Of a stretch of DNA of 64,000 bases, positions 33,401-47,900 are shown in pieces; within the stretch, counting starts at the first letter, position 1; every line of letters starts with the position of its first letter. Location: contig CAJNDS010000092.1 in NCBI GenBank assembly GCA_905221605.1, positions 62,001 through 126,000 on the forward strand, read 5' to 3'. The DNA comes from Symbiodinium natans (Eukaryota; Sar; Dinophyceae; Suessiales; Symbiodiniaceae). The notes under the pieces are model-generated. The model was not told where the DNA came from, made no database searches, and was given only the letters and a program-made list of their open reading frames with translations. Position numbers and translations under genes: made by a program.

Positions 33401-36400
33401 TGGCGCAGTGTTTAGTCGGGGGCCTTGGACGCCCCCCACCCCCACGAGATCGGAAGAAGTGGGCGGTGCCTCCTCCGCATGCCTCAGATCCCCGTTATAT
33501 CGGATTCCTTGACGACCTAAAAACAAGATTGCAAGACAGCAAGCTGCCAAAGATCGGCGCCGAAAATGGCCGAAAGGTATGAAACCCACACCCCAAACCA
33601 TGAAGGGCTGTGCCAACCCTGGTTCTACGGAACAAGCTCCGCAGGCGCCTTCTACACGATGCAACCGTGAGATTCGCACATAGCCCTATCACCTAGGGGA
33701 TTTAAAAGGTTAACCTTTGAAATTCTAAGGGAGTTCTATGACCCCAAAAAGGTTTAAGGTTACCTACTCCTTCACTACAACTAAGCCTAACCAACCCCTG
33801 ACGTGTCTTTAAGCGCAAAGTCTCAAGGCACAACTCCCGTGCCTGGGCCCTCCTTCCCTCCTCCAGCAGCGCCAGGGCGGCTTCCCAGCTGGCCGCCACC
33901 GCGCAGGCCCGGGCGGCCGTGGCGTAGGAGAAGGCGTCTGCGCCTCGGGGCTCTGCATTTTTAGTACCATTTTAACAAGAATACGAGTAATGAGGAGACT
34001 ACAAAACATAGCACTCATGACAAGACTGTCCTCAGGAGCCTCGAATGGTCTCTTGCATCGGGGTGTCGAGGTATGAATACGACAATACGGGACCCCTACC
34101 ATAGCCCGCCAATAGTAGGATCCCCTGATGATGAGGACCCCAAGAAAGGTACCCCCAATGTCAGAAACCTCCAGTTTCGGAGTGGTCATTTCTAACGAGG
34201 CTTCGAAGGGAGCTTATGGCAGTCTCCCTATCCAGCATCCGGCCCTCCCAAGCAATCGCGTGCGCTGTGCCTCCGGAGGAGGACAGCATCCCCAGAAGCC
34301 CGAGAGTGGCTTGCCATTGTCCTGCCTCGGTCGGATGACTCGTTTCTAGTAGATCAAGCTTGAGTTCCACTACTGCCAAGTTCTCCCTCGTCTTGTTCTC
34401 TAACTCTTTGGTCCCTTCCCACAAGACTTGCCTCTCTCGCTCTCTTTGGCTCTCTCTCTTCCTGTTGTCCTCTCTTTTCCTCTCTTTTCCTCTCTTTTCA
34501 TCTGTTTTCCTCGCTTGTCCGTACAGACCTGCACAGAGCCCACAAAGGACAGCAAAGACAGCGGCCGGCCTTTTCACAGGCTGCCATGGCGGTGTTGTAC
34601 GTGATGGCATCGCATGGGGTGGATGCCTTAACCATGTCCTTGCAGGAGCTGCGGCACGGAGATGCCCCCTTCATGGAAGTTGGAAGAGTAAACTTAGGGG
34701 AGTAGGGGTTTAGGGTTTAGGGTTTCGGGTTTGGTTTAGGGTTGGGGTTTAGGGTTCAGGGTGGAGCTTCCGAGAGGCTACTCCCCTGCATTCGACACAA
34801 CCCCCTAAAGGTCCTTGATGAGCCGCAGCGCCACTTGCCACTGCGCACACTGCCCACAGGCACGCAGAGCCGCATTGAAGGTCACCTAGATGGCTCTCCA
34901 CCAAGGGGCTAGAGGAGCCATGGCCAACCCAGCTTTCAAGGAGTCTACTCAGGATACTGCTCTGAACATTCCTAAACCCTAAACCCTACACCCTAAGCCC
35001 TAAGTCCTAGACCCTTTTGCCACTGGACTGAAGGCAAGCCAGACTCCATGCACTACCGAGCGCTTTCAAGCAACCGCCAAGCGCTGGACACGCAGCAGCC
35101 TAAACCCTAGACCCTAAACCCTAGACCCTAAACCCTAAACCCTGGACCCTAAACCCTGAACTCTAAACCCTAAACCCTAAACCCTGGACCCCAAAGCAGC
35201 TTGGGTACAGTTCTGCAACGCCCGTCGCGATGGGCCCAGGTCAGCACTCTCAGGGCCAGCTCCCACTGCTTTCCCATCTCACAGGCCCCAAGCCTCAGGG
35301 TTTAGGGTTTAGGGTCTAGGGTTGAGGGTTGAGGGTTGGTGGGGGAACTCGGCTTTAGAGCACGTGGGAGATACCGCCATCGGCCGAGAAGCAGTGTAGT
35401 ATAAGTCGTTGTGCTCCTGATGGAAAGCACGCAAAGAGGCAGCTGCTGTCTCGGCATGTGGGCAAACGAACGCATTGAAATCAATGAATGGCATCAATGG
35501 GGAGAGAAGGATGTGGCAGGCGCGCAAGGATATGCACCAAACCCTAAACCCTAAACCCTAAACCCTATACCCTATAAACCCTAAACTCTCAGAGGCAGCT
35601 CCCCTCGCTAAAATCCTACCAAGTCAGCTCTAAGCTCACCCCATGCCCAATGCCCCCATGCCCACTCCTCTCCAGGCGATCCGCACCTTGCTCTGCGAAC
35701 AAGGCCCAGGCCTTCTCCCATCCTCGTTCATGGTTGGGATGTTATATAAACAACTCAATTTCTTATTCCTTATTGGGTTTTAAGTACCCTCAAAAATGTA
35801 AAATGTTACCCAACTATGGGTTTAAGTATCCTCAAAAATGTAAAATGTTACCCAACGATGACAAAGCATCGGCTGCGGCTCAGGGCCGTGATGGCCGAGT
35901 TGCCGAGGATGGTAGTGCCTTGCAGCTGGAGATCCCGCAGCTCCTGCTCAGGGCTTCCGATCTCCCCCCAGCTCTGCCCATCTAGGGTTTAGGGTTTAGG
36001 GTTTCTGCAGCACCATCTCCAAAGAGCGAGGGTTTAGGGTTTAGGGTTTCGGGCTTCGGGTTTACGAGCTCAGCGTTAACAAAGGCAGGGGCGGCCCACA
36101 GCCGACCTAACGCGTTGCGCAGCACATGCCTTGCAGTGGGGTCCGATAACTTGGTAGCCCAGGTAACCATATCAGAATAAGGGCACCCTTTTTTGGGTTG
36201 GTTATTTTATAAGGGAACCCATAACCAAAAAAAAGGGGGTAAAGGGTACCACTGGGCTACCAAGAAGGTCACCGCGCCGCGAGACTGTCCACAAATGGGC
36301 ACTTCCCGAAGCGGGGACCCCTCATATGGGGGTTAGCGGAATAGGGGATCCCCGTTTTAGACCCCCAAATAGTAGGATCCCCAAGAAGGTCCCCTTATTC

Positions 36401-36620
36401 TCGTAAACCCTCATAGACCCTCAAAATTCTTGAGCCTTACTTTTTGGTACCCTGCCGGAAACCCCAAATCATCATCTCTCAAAGCTTCAGATGCGGGACC
36501 CCGTCCTGGAGAAAGCACAGCGTCGAGGTCCAGAATCTCCCCTGCAGGCGAGAGGGGGGAGAGAGAGAGAGAGAGCGAGAGAGAAAAAACAGAGATAAAG
36601 AGAGAGAAAGAGAGAGAAAG

Positions 36621-36677
<57 letters not shown>

Positions 36678-39600
36678 AAGAGAGAGAAAAAACAGAGAGA
36701 GAAAGAGAGGGAACAAAAAGAGAGATGAGAGGGAGGCAGCGCTGCATCTCTGAAAACCATGAAGCCCCAAAGCGGCCTCTGTGGGGGGGGGCTTGGGCTT
36801 TCAAGGCTTGGGTTTGGGGCTTCTAGGGCTGGGGATGGTTGGGGCGTAGGGCCCTGTAGAAGCAAGCCTCCACAACCTCAACATTAAAACCTCATCACCG
36901 CCCCATTTCTGATGTCCAAGCAGAGTTGCCTCTGCCGCGGCCATGATGGCGCTGCTGATGGTGATGGGGTCGGGCATCAGCCTCCTTCATTGTTTCGTGT
37001 TTTCCAGAGTTTCCTTTCCCAAACCACTGGGGGTGTCTTGCGCTGGGTATATAAACCGTAAATCCCTAAACCCTAAACCCTAAACCCCGAACCTCCTAAA
37101 TCCCAATGTTCTGCTTCCATTGGCTCCTGTCCGGAAGCGCTGCTTTGGCGGCAAGCGCCTCACCGGGGGCCAGGGTTTTGTCGCATTTAGGCTGTAGGGT
37201 TTAGGGTTTAGGGGGTAGGGCTTCAGGGGTTCAGGGGTTCAGGGCTTGGGAGTGTAGGGTTTAGGGTCTATAGTGGTGAACTTGCGGCCCGCATGCCTTG
37301 GGGACCAAATGAACCCCGAACATTAGGGGGCCATCTACCTTGCACTACTACAATTCCTATGAAGATATGTTCCTTACTGAGGCATAATTCTCTTTGGGAA
37401 TTGGGGCAATCGTACCCTAAGTTGCTTATTCCTAGTAAATTCATATGAACCATACACCCTTTTAGTGTTCATTCAAACTAATGCTGTCCCCACAAGACAG
37501 AACAACTACTTGTTCAGGAACCTCCCCCCCCAAAAAAAGAACGCTGACAGTCCCCATATATTTTCCCTTATAAGGAAGAATATGTTTTATTTTTGGGGGG
37601 GGGCCTTAAGCAAATGTGCGAAGCCACCGTCGTGTTGAAACGGTATATGCAACTGAGCCCTGGAAGCTACCAAACACACCCCCTCACGCCATGCGCGCAG
37701 CTTGGAATGACAGAATTACACGGCCTAGAGGACCAAATGAATCCGAAAAGGGTTTATGGTTCACATACCTTCATGAAATTATAGTAGTCGTCTAGAGTAC
37801 ATGACCCCAATTTTAGGGTTCAGGTGGTCCCCTTGCTGCCCAAAACCTATGTATTCGCCGGCTGCCGACTCCTTGACCGGGCTGTATCCAGAAAGCGGAA
37901 TAGACAGCGCACCCGCTAGGCCCAGCCAAAACCACAGTGAGGCAGCGGAGATCATCCCGAAGCTGAAATTGAACACAGGTGCCGCCACTTCATTCTCAAT
38001 GACGGTCAATCTGCCGAGATCCAGATAAGACTTCAAAATGCCGGAGAAGAAACACACGGAAAAGGCAAAAACAAGTAAGGTGACTGCGACGCCATCATTG
38101 CTTGAAACGCGGAGATATTTGCCTGGAGAAGAAAGGCTTGAGCCAGGGTTCAGGGCCGAGGAAAGCGCAGGGCCCAGCGGCCCCTCCCCCTTTGCCAAAC
38201 CCTCCACGTGCCGAAACACTGTTCCACAGTTCCACAAATCTAAACAAACCCTGAACCCCTTTGAGCCAAGACTCGGACAAGCTTGCTGGGGCTAAACCCT
38301 AAACCCTAAACCCTAAACCCTAAACCCTAAACCCTAAACCCTAAACCCTAAACCCTAAACCCTGAACCCTGAACCCTGAACCCTCCAAACGACTCGGGCC
38401 TCAGCCCAGGCACCGTCGGCCCACGCAGCCACGCGCACATTCTGTGCTCCCAGGTCTCCTCCAGGGCTACAGCTCTCTCGGACAGGCCTGGCGAGGCACA
38501 CACTGTCTCAAAGTCTCAAAGCCTCTTGGTGGATCCCATGTGGGCCCCGGTGATACTTGTCTCGTCTGCTGACACTCGGTGATACTTTCAGTTGCAGAGT
38601 ACTTGCAGGCTACATACCACGTCTACCGCACATTTAGCTTCCCTCTCTCAGTACACATCGTACCCGGCTTGCAAGGTCTGGGCAGAGGAGGGATTTCAAC
38701 ATACACCCTCTACCGTAGTTTTTCAACCTGCACACCTCACCTTTCTTCTCGGCACCAGCAGCGTGGTTCATCATTGCTTCCATGCAGCTAGACCCTCGTC
38801 CTCTCTGCCAGCCCATCTCCCTTATCTTTGTTCAGCACTGGCTCAATTGCATCGGAAAACCAACTTGCCAGGAGCTGCAGGGTTTAGGGTTGGTGACAAT
38901 AGCGGCAGGGAAAGAGCATTCAGGATGTTGGGTGTCTAAGACCCAAAACCCTACACCCTAACCCCGAAACCTAAACTATATGGCCAGATATGCTTCGTCC
39001 CCGGGTGGGAAGCGACAGTCGGTGGCCCAGAGGTCGCGTTGGGGTTTTGGGTTAAGGTTGGGATGTTCCCCCTTATACTAACAGTCCTTGAAAGGGATTA
39101 TATATAGCAATTACTCCCTGTTGTAATCCGTATTAAGGGCTGTTAGGATAAGGGGGAACGTCCCAGGGTTTTGGGTTTAAGTATCACGCACTCTGTTGTG
39201 TCGAAAGTCACGAGCCAAGTTCATTTGCAGAGCACCTTGGATCAACACCCGAAACCCTTCCAAAACCCAAAGGTCCTTCGGGCGCCAGCAAGATGGCCGC
39301 CCGGCGCCAAGCGGCTTCACTGATGGCGTGGGCTGCAGCGGTGGTAGCGATGGCCTGGAGCCCGGGAAGAAACCCTAAACCAAAAACATTCCTAAACCAT
39401 AAAACCCTTTGCGACTGGGACTTGGTGACTGCCAGAAGGGAATCCCCACTTCACACACCCCCCCCCCCCCACCCCAAACCCCCAGGAAGCCTAAACCCTA
39501 AACCCTCAACCCTCAACCCTCAACCCTCAACCCTAAACCCTAAACCCTAAACCCTAAAGCCTTGCTCCCCACAGGCTGTGTCAAGCCGCGTTCGGACGCA

Positions 39601-41870
39601 GCCGCCGGCTGCCCAGGGACGCCAGCCGCTCCAGGGAGCTGCACCACCTCCAAGCAGCAGCAGCTCCGTGGAGCTCTACTTGGGGATGTGTATCTACTTT
39701 GGGTTTAGGGTTTAGGGTTTAGGGTTTAGGGTTTAGGGTTTAGGGTTTAGGGTTTCGCCACCCGCACTGCGCGCACACAAGCACCCGCTCCGCAGGGTTA
39801 AGTCGAGGTCTCCGGGAGTGGACACGTTTCTGTGAGCGCATCACGAAAAGGGTTTCGGACCAGTAAGGGGTCCCCTTCGGGCGAAGGTCTGCGTCATTAA
39901 CTGGCGGGGTTGCCCGGCGCGTGTAGTGCTACCACTAAGGACTACGAAAGGGTCGCGAGGCAGCCCCACAGCGTCTATCCATCTATCCTGCCCTTCAGGC
40001 ATCCGCATGCACTCCTAGTCTAACTCTCGGCTTCAAGGATACACGGAGCGCGGTCATGAGGCTACCAAGAGCTAGCAACAAACCACCCGACATCGCTCCA
40101 GGGTTTAGGGTTTAGGGTTTAGGCTTTAGGGTGTAGGGTTTCGGGTTTAGGGCTTCGGTTTTTTAGGGTTTAGGGGTTGGGATGCTCCCCCCTGATACTA
40201 ACAGCTCCTGGACCTTCATGGGGACTCTATCGTATTCCCGGAAAGAATTCCTATGAAGGATTGTTAGTATAAGGGGGAACATCCCACGAGCGAATCGTCA
40301 CGCATGGCCTTGAGACCTGCGCTTCCGCGGCTATGGCCGTCGACTGGCTCACCTCTGATCCCCAGATTGTCCCAGCATACCTCTTCTGGATTGCCCTGTT
40401 TGCCGTGAGCCAAACCCACCACGGTTTGGTGGAGTTGCAGGGTGCAGATTTGGAGCCCAAAACCAGCCTGGAACATAACCTTCTTCACACCCCAACCCTC
40501 CTGTAACACTCATCGCGCAGAACCCCTTTCCAAACCCTAATTAAATCAGAATGTGAGTGATGATCAAGGGGCAATGTTGCCGCGGCCAGCAACTTGAAAG
40601 GACTGCAGCTGCAATAAGCAGGTGCGCCACCTGAGAAAGCTGAAGGCGAGTGTACCAGGAGTAGTCTGAGATCGTAAGGGGTTCATTGGGTGCCAACTGC
40701 AACCCAATTTGGGATAACATGCCATGTGCCCCATGCTAGTATAACCCTCGTAACGCTACACCCGAAACCCTAGGCCACTTATATGAGGGTTCCTTTAGCC
40801 CGCAAGAGCCATCTTGGCTGGCACAGGAGTTATAGAGGAGTCTCACTGGTGAGGGCCACATCCGCTTCCTGGTCTACCTGAAGGAGGCCTGTGAGACACA
40901 CTCAGCTCCCTTGGTATTCCTTTTGCTTCATGGGTGTGCAAGGGAACCCAACGCAGCATAAAAGGCAACAAAGCTTTATGGTTTAGGGTGTCGGGAACTA
41001 CTTGGCATCTGCGAAGGGCTGGAAACCTGGGAGGCAAGAGGGCAAGAGGGCAAGAGGGCAAGAGGGCAAGAGGGCAAGAGGCAAGCAGACTACAGCAATA
41101 TGGAACCCACACCCTTCGATGCATGTCTTGGCGCTTCGTAGCCTTGGCACACGAGTTCAGCAGCACGTTGTGCAGGATCGTGCTCCTAAGGGTTTAGGGG
41201 TGGTTAGGGGTGCTAAGGATGTTTCGGGTTTTTATCGTATTCACGGCTGTTGGGGTATTCAGGGTACCTAACTGAGGGCTGCAGGTCTTGTGCTAGCTGG
41301 AGATGCAGCCGCCAACCTCAGGCTCATTGAGCCATTCTACGCCTCCCAGGCGTCCTCTGAACGGCTGATGTGTGCAGCTCTTCCATGACCAGCAACGCCT
41401 CGCAGCTTGAAGGAATTTCGTTTCAAGGTAAAGCAAAACGACAATCTCCAGAGCATTCCCAAAACACCAAATGGCTGCTTCTCTAAATTTGGGTCATTTT
41501 GGAGGGGGTCCTTTCATGAGGGCGCCGTATTCTACAGGGGCCCCCAGAAAGGGATCTGAATTAAGAGAACTACCCATACACGTCTGCTCTAAACCCAAAA
41601 CCTAAGCTTCCTGGTTCATAATAGGGAATGAGGCACCCCGTAGGCTCCCTTCAAGGAATGTTGTGGGAAACAAAGCACCGAATTCCCTTCTAGAGTTATG
41701 GATGATCCCAACTTGCTCCAGGGTCCTTGGGCCAAGGTGATGACTTGAGGCATCTAAGGTCGTGCTGTCGCCGGCTCAGCACGCTGTCCTGCAGCTGGAT
41801 TGGGATTTGGCCTTAGGGTTTTACATAAGCAGCTTGGTAACTATGTGAATGTATGAATGAGGCCGCCCTC

Positions 41871-41901
<31 letters not shown>

Positions 41902-44900
41902 AAAAAAAAACGATCAATATTATAATTTGAGCCCCCCCCCCCCCCCCCCCTGGGGACCCTTTATTTATCGGAAGCTCCTAAACCCTAAGCCCGAAGGAAG
42001 AGCTGCAGACTTTGCAAACTCCGGTCTGTCCTGTGCAGCTCCCAGTGTGGAGCTCATGGTGGACAACTTCCATCCAGGGGCGATGTGAACATGCAAACCT
42101 TGAACATCGCCCGAAGAAGGGATTGTAGTACCTCCTAGTATAATCCCAATTAAGGACTGCTAGTATAGGGGGAACATCCCAACCTTGAACAGCTGGTGTA
42201 TGGGCCTACTTGGGGGGTTTCCGAAATTAGGGGTACCTTTTTGGGGTCCTGATACGGGAATCCTACTATCTCGGGATCTAGGAAGGTCTATAATTGGGGG
42301 TCCCCTGTTCTCGTCAGCCCCCAATTAATTACAATGAACATCTAAGAGCTGAGGACTTCAAACATCCGTCATACCACATATGGCTGATGGTGGGATGTGA
42401 CACCCTTATAAAAGCACTCCTTAATCGGGATGTCAATAGACTGTAATCCCTATTCGGACTGTTAGTATAAGGGGTACATCCGAAGGCTGATGTATTACCC
42501 CCTTTCAAGCTGAAAAAAGTTGTCCGTGGGGGCTAAGGTGTGAAACAAAGCTGCCAGAGCCGCGGCGAATGCGAGGCGCGGCTGGGCTCGCCCGTGCTAC
42601 GTAAGTCGCACTTCAGAGCATTTAGGGTTTAGGGTTTAGGGTTTAGGGGCCAGGGTCTGCAGCCTAGTTCGTCTTCTGCAACAATAATAAGGAAGAATGG
42701 ATTCCCCCCCATGCTACAGGACGATCCGCACCCGGATGGTTATGAGCCCTGTACACCCTCTAAACCCTGCACCCTAAACCCTGAACCCTAAACCCCAAAC
42801 CCTAAACCTATCAACCCTAACCTATAAACCCTAAACCCGATAAACCCTATAAATCCTACGCAGTCCTCAAACCTATCAACCCCAGACCCTATAAGCCCTG
42901 CAACCCTATACAAACCCCTAAGCCCTGTGAACCCCAAACCCCTTGAGGTCTCAGGGAACCCGTAAGGTGCTACTTTTCCAGACCTCAGGTTCACATGAAA
43001 AAGGTCCTTCCCAAATAAGGGGGATGGGGGCTTGGGTTTCTTACCAGTTGACCCTAAACCGCATAGCTGGACAAACCGCCCCGCAACGATTCCCACAAGG
43101 TGTACATGTTCGGCAGGTAAGGCAACGGCAGAATGTGACACCGAATTTACCTCCAAACAGATCTAAGCCGTGTTTTTCAGGCACAGCCCCATGTAAACGT
43201 TGCCCCTAAAGCTTTGTAGACTCAGCTTCCGGCCCTCTGCAAAGCCGTCCTTGTCAACAGCTTTCTTGCGTAGCACCTGAAAAAAAAACATGGGCACGTG
43301 AGCAGCAGCCCCCAAAAGTCCTGAACCCTAAACCCTAACCCTAAACCCTAACTGAAGAAGGTGATTCAAGCATATATAAGGTCGCATGAACTTGTTCTGC
43401 CCACCTGCCGCCCGCCCTGACATCCACGATGCAGGGTAGGGGGACAACGCACCGGGGCAACCCGGCTCTTAAGGGCTACAGCTTGGCTTCAGCACCCCCC
43501 TCGGCCTGCCATCCGCCAGAAGGCTGGGCGCTCTTCACAAGCTGTCCATCCCTTCCGGGAAGCGAGCATCTGTACCAACACATGCTGTAGCATGGCATTG
43601 CGCTCTGGCACTGCTCCCCCCTGTCCCCGGCAGTGGGCCGGCTACGCAAACTCTGTCCAAGATCCGCCGTCCACCCGGGCGTTAACCCAAGCATCTGGCA
43701 TCACTCAAACGAGAGCGCGCCCGTGCACTACACTGCGCCAAGGAACGCTTACACGCCTGAAGACGATTTCTGCCTTTCGGCTACCTCACCTTCCTCCGCC
43801 AGGGCAGCCTTCCCTTACAACCAATGTCCCGTGTCTCCTGGAAAACGGTGCCGTCGCCATCGCAGCCCCCCTCCATCCTCCAGGCCCATCACAGCAACAT
43901 TGCAATTGCGGTGGCATGCTGGTCTGACGAAGTCCTCCAAGCAGTAAAGCATGTTCTGGCATGGTATAGCGGAAGCGCATCTTTGCAGCGCATAGCTTTT
44001 TCATAACCTGAAGAAAGTGATTCAAGCATATATAAGGTCGCATGAACTTGTTCTGCCCACCTGCCGCCCGCCCTGACATCCACAAGGTGGGATGCAGGGT
44101 AGGGGGACAACGCACCGGGGCAACCGGCTCTTAAGGGCCACAGCTTGGCTTCAGCACTAACCCTAAACCCTAAACCCTAAACCCGCGGGAGGGCTGGGTG
44201 CCCGACAGGGACTCGATGTCCGCACCCGACCATCGCAGCAGATGGCTGGGTGTCTGTACTCTTAGGGTCTAGGGTTTAGGGTTTGGTGGTTTTGGTGTGG
44301 AGTTTGAGAAAAGTTTGGGCTTGAGGAACAGGCAGTTCGCACGGGCTCAGGGTTTAAGGTTGAGGGTTTATGGCTTGAGGGTGTGGGTGGGGATGGGGCG
44401 GGGGGGGCGGGGGGGGGGGGGGGGGGGGGGGGGGGGGTGATTGTTGTTGTTGCTGCCAGTCTGGGGCAACTTTTCCGGATGCTGCAAAAGGCTTGCCATT
44501 TCTGTGGTTCTCCTCGTAGAAGCTTCTGCAAGTTGCCACTGCTGCTGCTTCATGTCCGACGTTGGTCTTGATATCCTGCTCCGTCATGCTCCCAACTGAA
44601 TCGAACCTGCTCTCCTAATGTGCCCTCAGTGGCTGCGTTCAGTTGTGGCACACAAGTGCCAAGGCAATAGCACTAATGCTGCCAAGCATTGTTCAACAAG
44701 GAGAGTGAAACGCAGCTTCTATCGAGAGGGCTTGAGAAGTGTGAGGGGAATATCGGCACACACACTCTACAGGCGGCGCGGGCGCCGAGTAACATTACCA
44801 CGGCCGAGCTGTAACATACGGTGAGCAATTGGAATAGTTTGTCTTTTTGTTTTGGGGCAGGGGGGGTGATTATAGTATAAGTATATAGGACTAGTACTCG

Positions 44901-47900
44901 TAATTCTTCGATCCCTATATTAGTCAAGAAATGTGGCTCTCGGCAGTGTTTCGGAACCTCCTCTTGAATGGGTCCCTCGCAGACTGAAAGATGCTTAGTA
45001 TCTTTCAGCCCCACATGGCCCCGTTTTGGGGCCGTAGTGCAGGGGCTGGGAGGGGGCCCGGCCTCACGAACCCTGACATGAAGCCGTCTGGGAGGTCCTG
45101 AACCCCACGAATCGAGCCTCTGTGTAGGCCTCTGCATGCCAAAAGCTTCTGCAACTAGGGGGTAGCTCTAAAGTTCCTGGTAGCATTTACCAGGGAAACT
45201 GCGAGGCCCGGCTGGGTGAGACTCCGAGATGTCGCTACTCAGACTTCCGGATCTCCTGAGGCGCGCGTGTGTGCACGAAGAAATGTCTCTCCCTCAAGGG
45301 TGCCATAGAAGAATAGAAGCTTGGAAGCGATGGAGTAGGTTGCGACCGCGATGACGTGTGGAATGCTCGCTGGGCCCTCACGTTGTGTTTGCTTGGTTGC
45401 AGCATACACTTCTGGTCGACCAGCCACGCTGCAGGGCAACAGTAACAGTCTTCAGAGAAACATGATAAGGATCTGAGTGCCTAAGGGCCCGCGTCAGGGA
45501 AACCCGTCGGCGAAAGCTATGCCCACCACTCTTGTCAATCCTGCTTGTTGCTCTGGTTGGCGGGCTTAGGTGTTTCGGCTTGTTCGGAAGCCCGCCTGAC
45601 GCAGTCGCTAGGGTTCTGTTGCATCCAGGCCTCTGGCAGATCGGCTCTGCATCCCTTCTTGCGTCCGGGCTATGCTTGGCAGCAGTAAAAGCTCAACGTA
45701 CTAAGCCCCAAACCCCAAACCCTAAACACCCTATTCCAAAGGCTTTGGGTGCAGATGGCCAGGACTGCTACACTGCTACATGCAACGACTTAAGCGTCCT
45801 GTCGGCGCCTCATCCGGCAGGGACTCCCCATCCGCCTGGCGCTTCGGTTGCTTCAAAGAAATATAAGCATAGGGTTTAGGGTTTAGGGTGGTTCAGGGTT
45901 CAGGGTTCAGGGTTCAGGGTTCAGGGTTCAGGGTTTAGGGTTTAGGGTTTAGGGCCATGGTGCCAAAGAAGTCGCTGAGGGAGGTGTATCATTATGTGTG
46001 TATATCAAGAGTCTACAACAAGGTAGGCACTTTTTGAGTTAGGGGGGGGTGTAAGTTAGCGCCCCATGTGGCCTCGCCATCATCCTCCGGAAGGGCCTGG
46101 GCACGCGGCTTTATGCCTAGAATTTGTTTGCGACAAACTCAAACTCTTACTTTTCCGATCACCTAGGAAAAAATGTTCAACTTCATTATTCCTACTAAAC
46201 AAGGACACACAAAAAAGGCTAGAACTGCCCCCACCCCCCATTGTGAGTGAGGAAGCTCTGATTCTACAGATGTCTCAGGACAAGGCCGGGTAGAAGAGCT
46301 CGTGGAAGATGCCGCCATTCCTCATGCTAGCCAAGTCTCGGCCAAGAAAGTTCCGAGGCTAGCAAGGGTCCCCAACACACAAGACACCACGGGTCATTCC
46401 ATTCCTCGCGAATGCTCCCTTGAAAACAGGCTCTGCATGCCAGCTGGCTCTGAAACGTGGCATCGCTAAACCCGAAACCCTCCGCCACGAATGTTCCCCA
46501 AACCCTAAGCCCTCAACCTTCGCCACGTTGGTTTCCCCAAACCCTAAACTCTCCACCTTGCCCAGTACACTCGAAAGGTTATCTGAGGCCACGGCTTTAG
46601 GAGCTCAAGGACGACGGAGACGTTCTGCTCCGATCCTCTCAAGGCTTGGGCTACGAAGGGCACAGTCGGCAGGCGATTCCCCTAACCATGAAGAACAAAC
46701 GAAGTGAACTATGAAAACGCAGCAAGAAAATCAATGAACACTTCTGATCTCAGCGCCTTGAAACCTAAACTCCTTTCAGCGATGGCCTTTTTAATCCCAA
46801 CTCATTTCTTGCTAGTACACGTGCAGAATATCTTGAAGTTGTTGATAAGCTTATGTGTTCCAGCTTGGGGACCACATGAACCCTAAAAAGGGTTTCGGTT
46901 CATGTGACGTTGATAGGAATTGTGTAGGGTAGCATTATGACCCAAACTCCCAAAAAGCCCAATAGCCCGCATCCTAAACCCTAAACTTGGCCCTAAACAT
47001 CCCTAAACCCTACACCCCTAAACCCGACAAACCCTACACACTGCCTGGGCCCAAGTCTTCGATCTGGACGCGGAATGCCCGGGCAAAGTCCTGGCAAAAA
47101 AGGGCGTGGCACCAGGAATCCGCTTGGGTGCAGTTCTTTCGCCACCCGACTAGCCACAGCACAGTTTCCACTCTCACACTCGCACAAGGCCGGTTTTAGG
47201 AAAAGGGTTTAGGGTTCAGGAGCCTGTCGGGTTTATAGCGTCACTCACAACATCACTGCGGCTTTTCGACAGCCATGTCCATGAAACCCAGGCACGCATC
47301 AGAAGTTCCGCACTCAACGGCATCTGCGCGAAACACACCCCAAAGTTCAAGCGAACAACCCAACCCCCCCCCGGCGGAAGATCCCAACAAGCTCCAAGAC
47401 CCAAACAGCCCCGCAAGCGTCATCTTTTCTCCGCCTTTTTGCTTCAGGTCCTGGCCCAAGGCTTCCTCAGCTCTGGCTTTTCGGGCTTTTGGGGATTTAA
47501 GGCTTTTAGATGTGTGGGGTCTTCAGCTTGGGTTGCTGTCGAACATGGTGAATCACTTGGCTTCCGCACTCTGGTTTCATGCACCCTCCGCACCTCAACA
47601 GCCACGCCGTTCGGGTGGTCCCCAAACCCCTAAACCCCGCTGAAGAAGATTTTAGAGATGAATTCTCTTAAACCCACATAAGGGTAGACATCCCAAGGGG
47701 CTACCCGAGGAGCTCAAATCCTCTTAATTAAGAAATATATACCTCAAATCATATTAAGGATCCCTACATAACGAATTCAGGTATATGGCTTAACTAAGGG
47801 GTATTGGGCTCTTTGGGTACCTAGCTTCAGATCAGGGGCGCACGCTTCGGAGCAGCGCCCCTCGCAGCTGCGACGACAGCGCCGGTGTGGGCAGCCAGGC

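Noticed and set aside
36411-36865. Ser/Leu- and Arg/Glu-repeat frames around 36.6 kb
   Set aside because: Artefacts of the (GA)n tract, open in several frames at once.
43592-43947. Plus-strand ORFs of about 105-110 codons between the direct repeats as a real gene
   Set aside because: Open in overlapping frames on both strands, no motif, and opposite to the direction of all supported genes.
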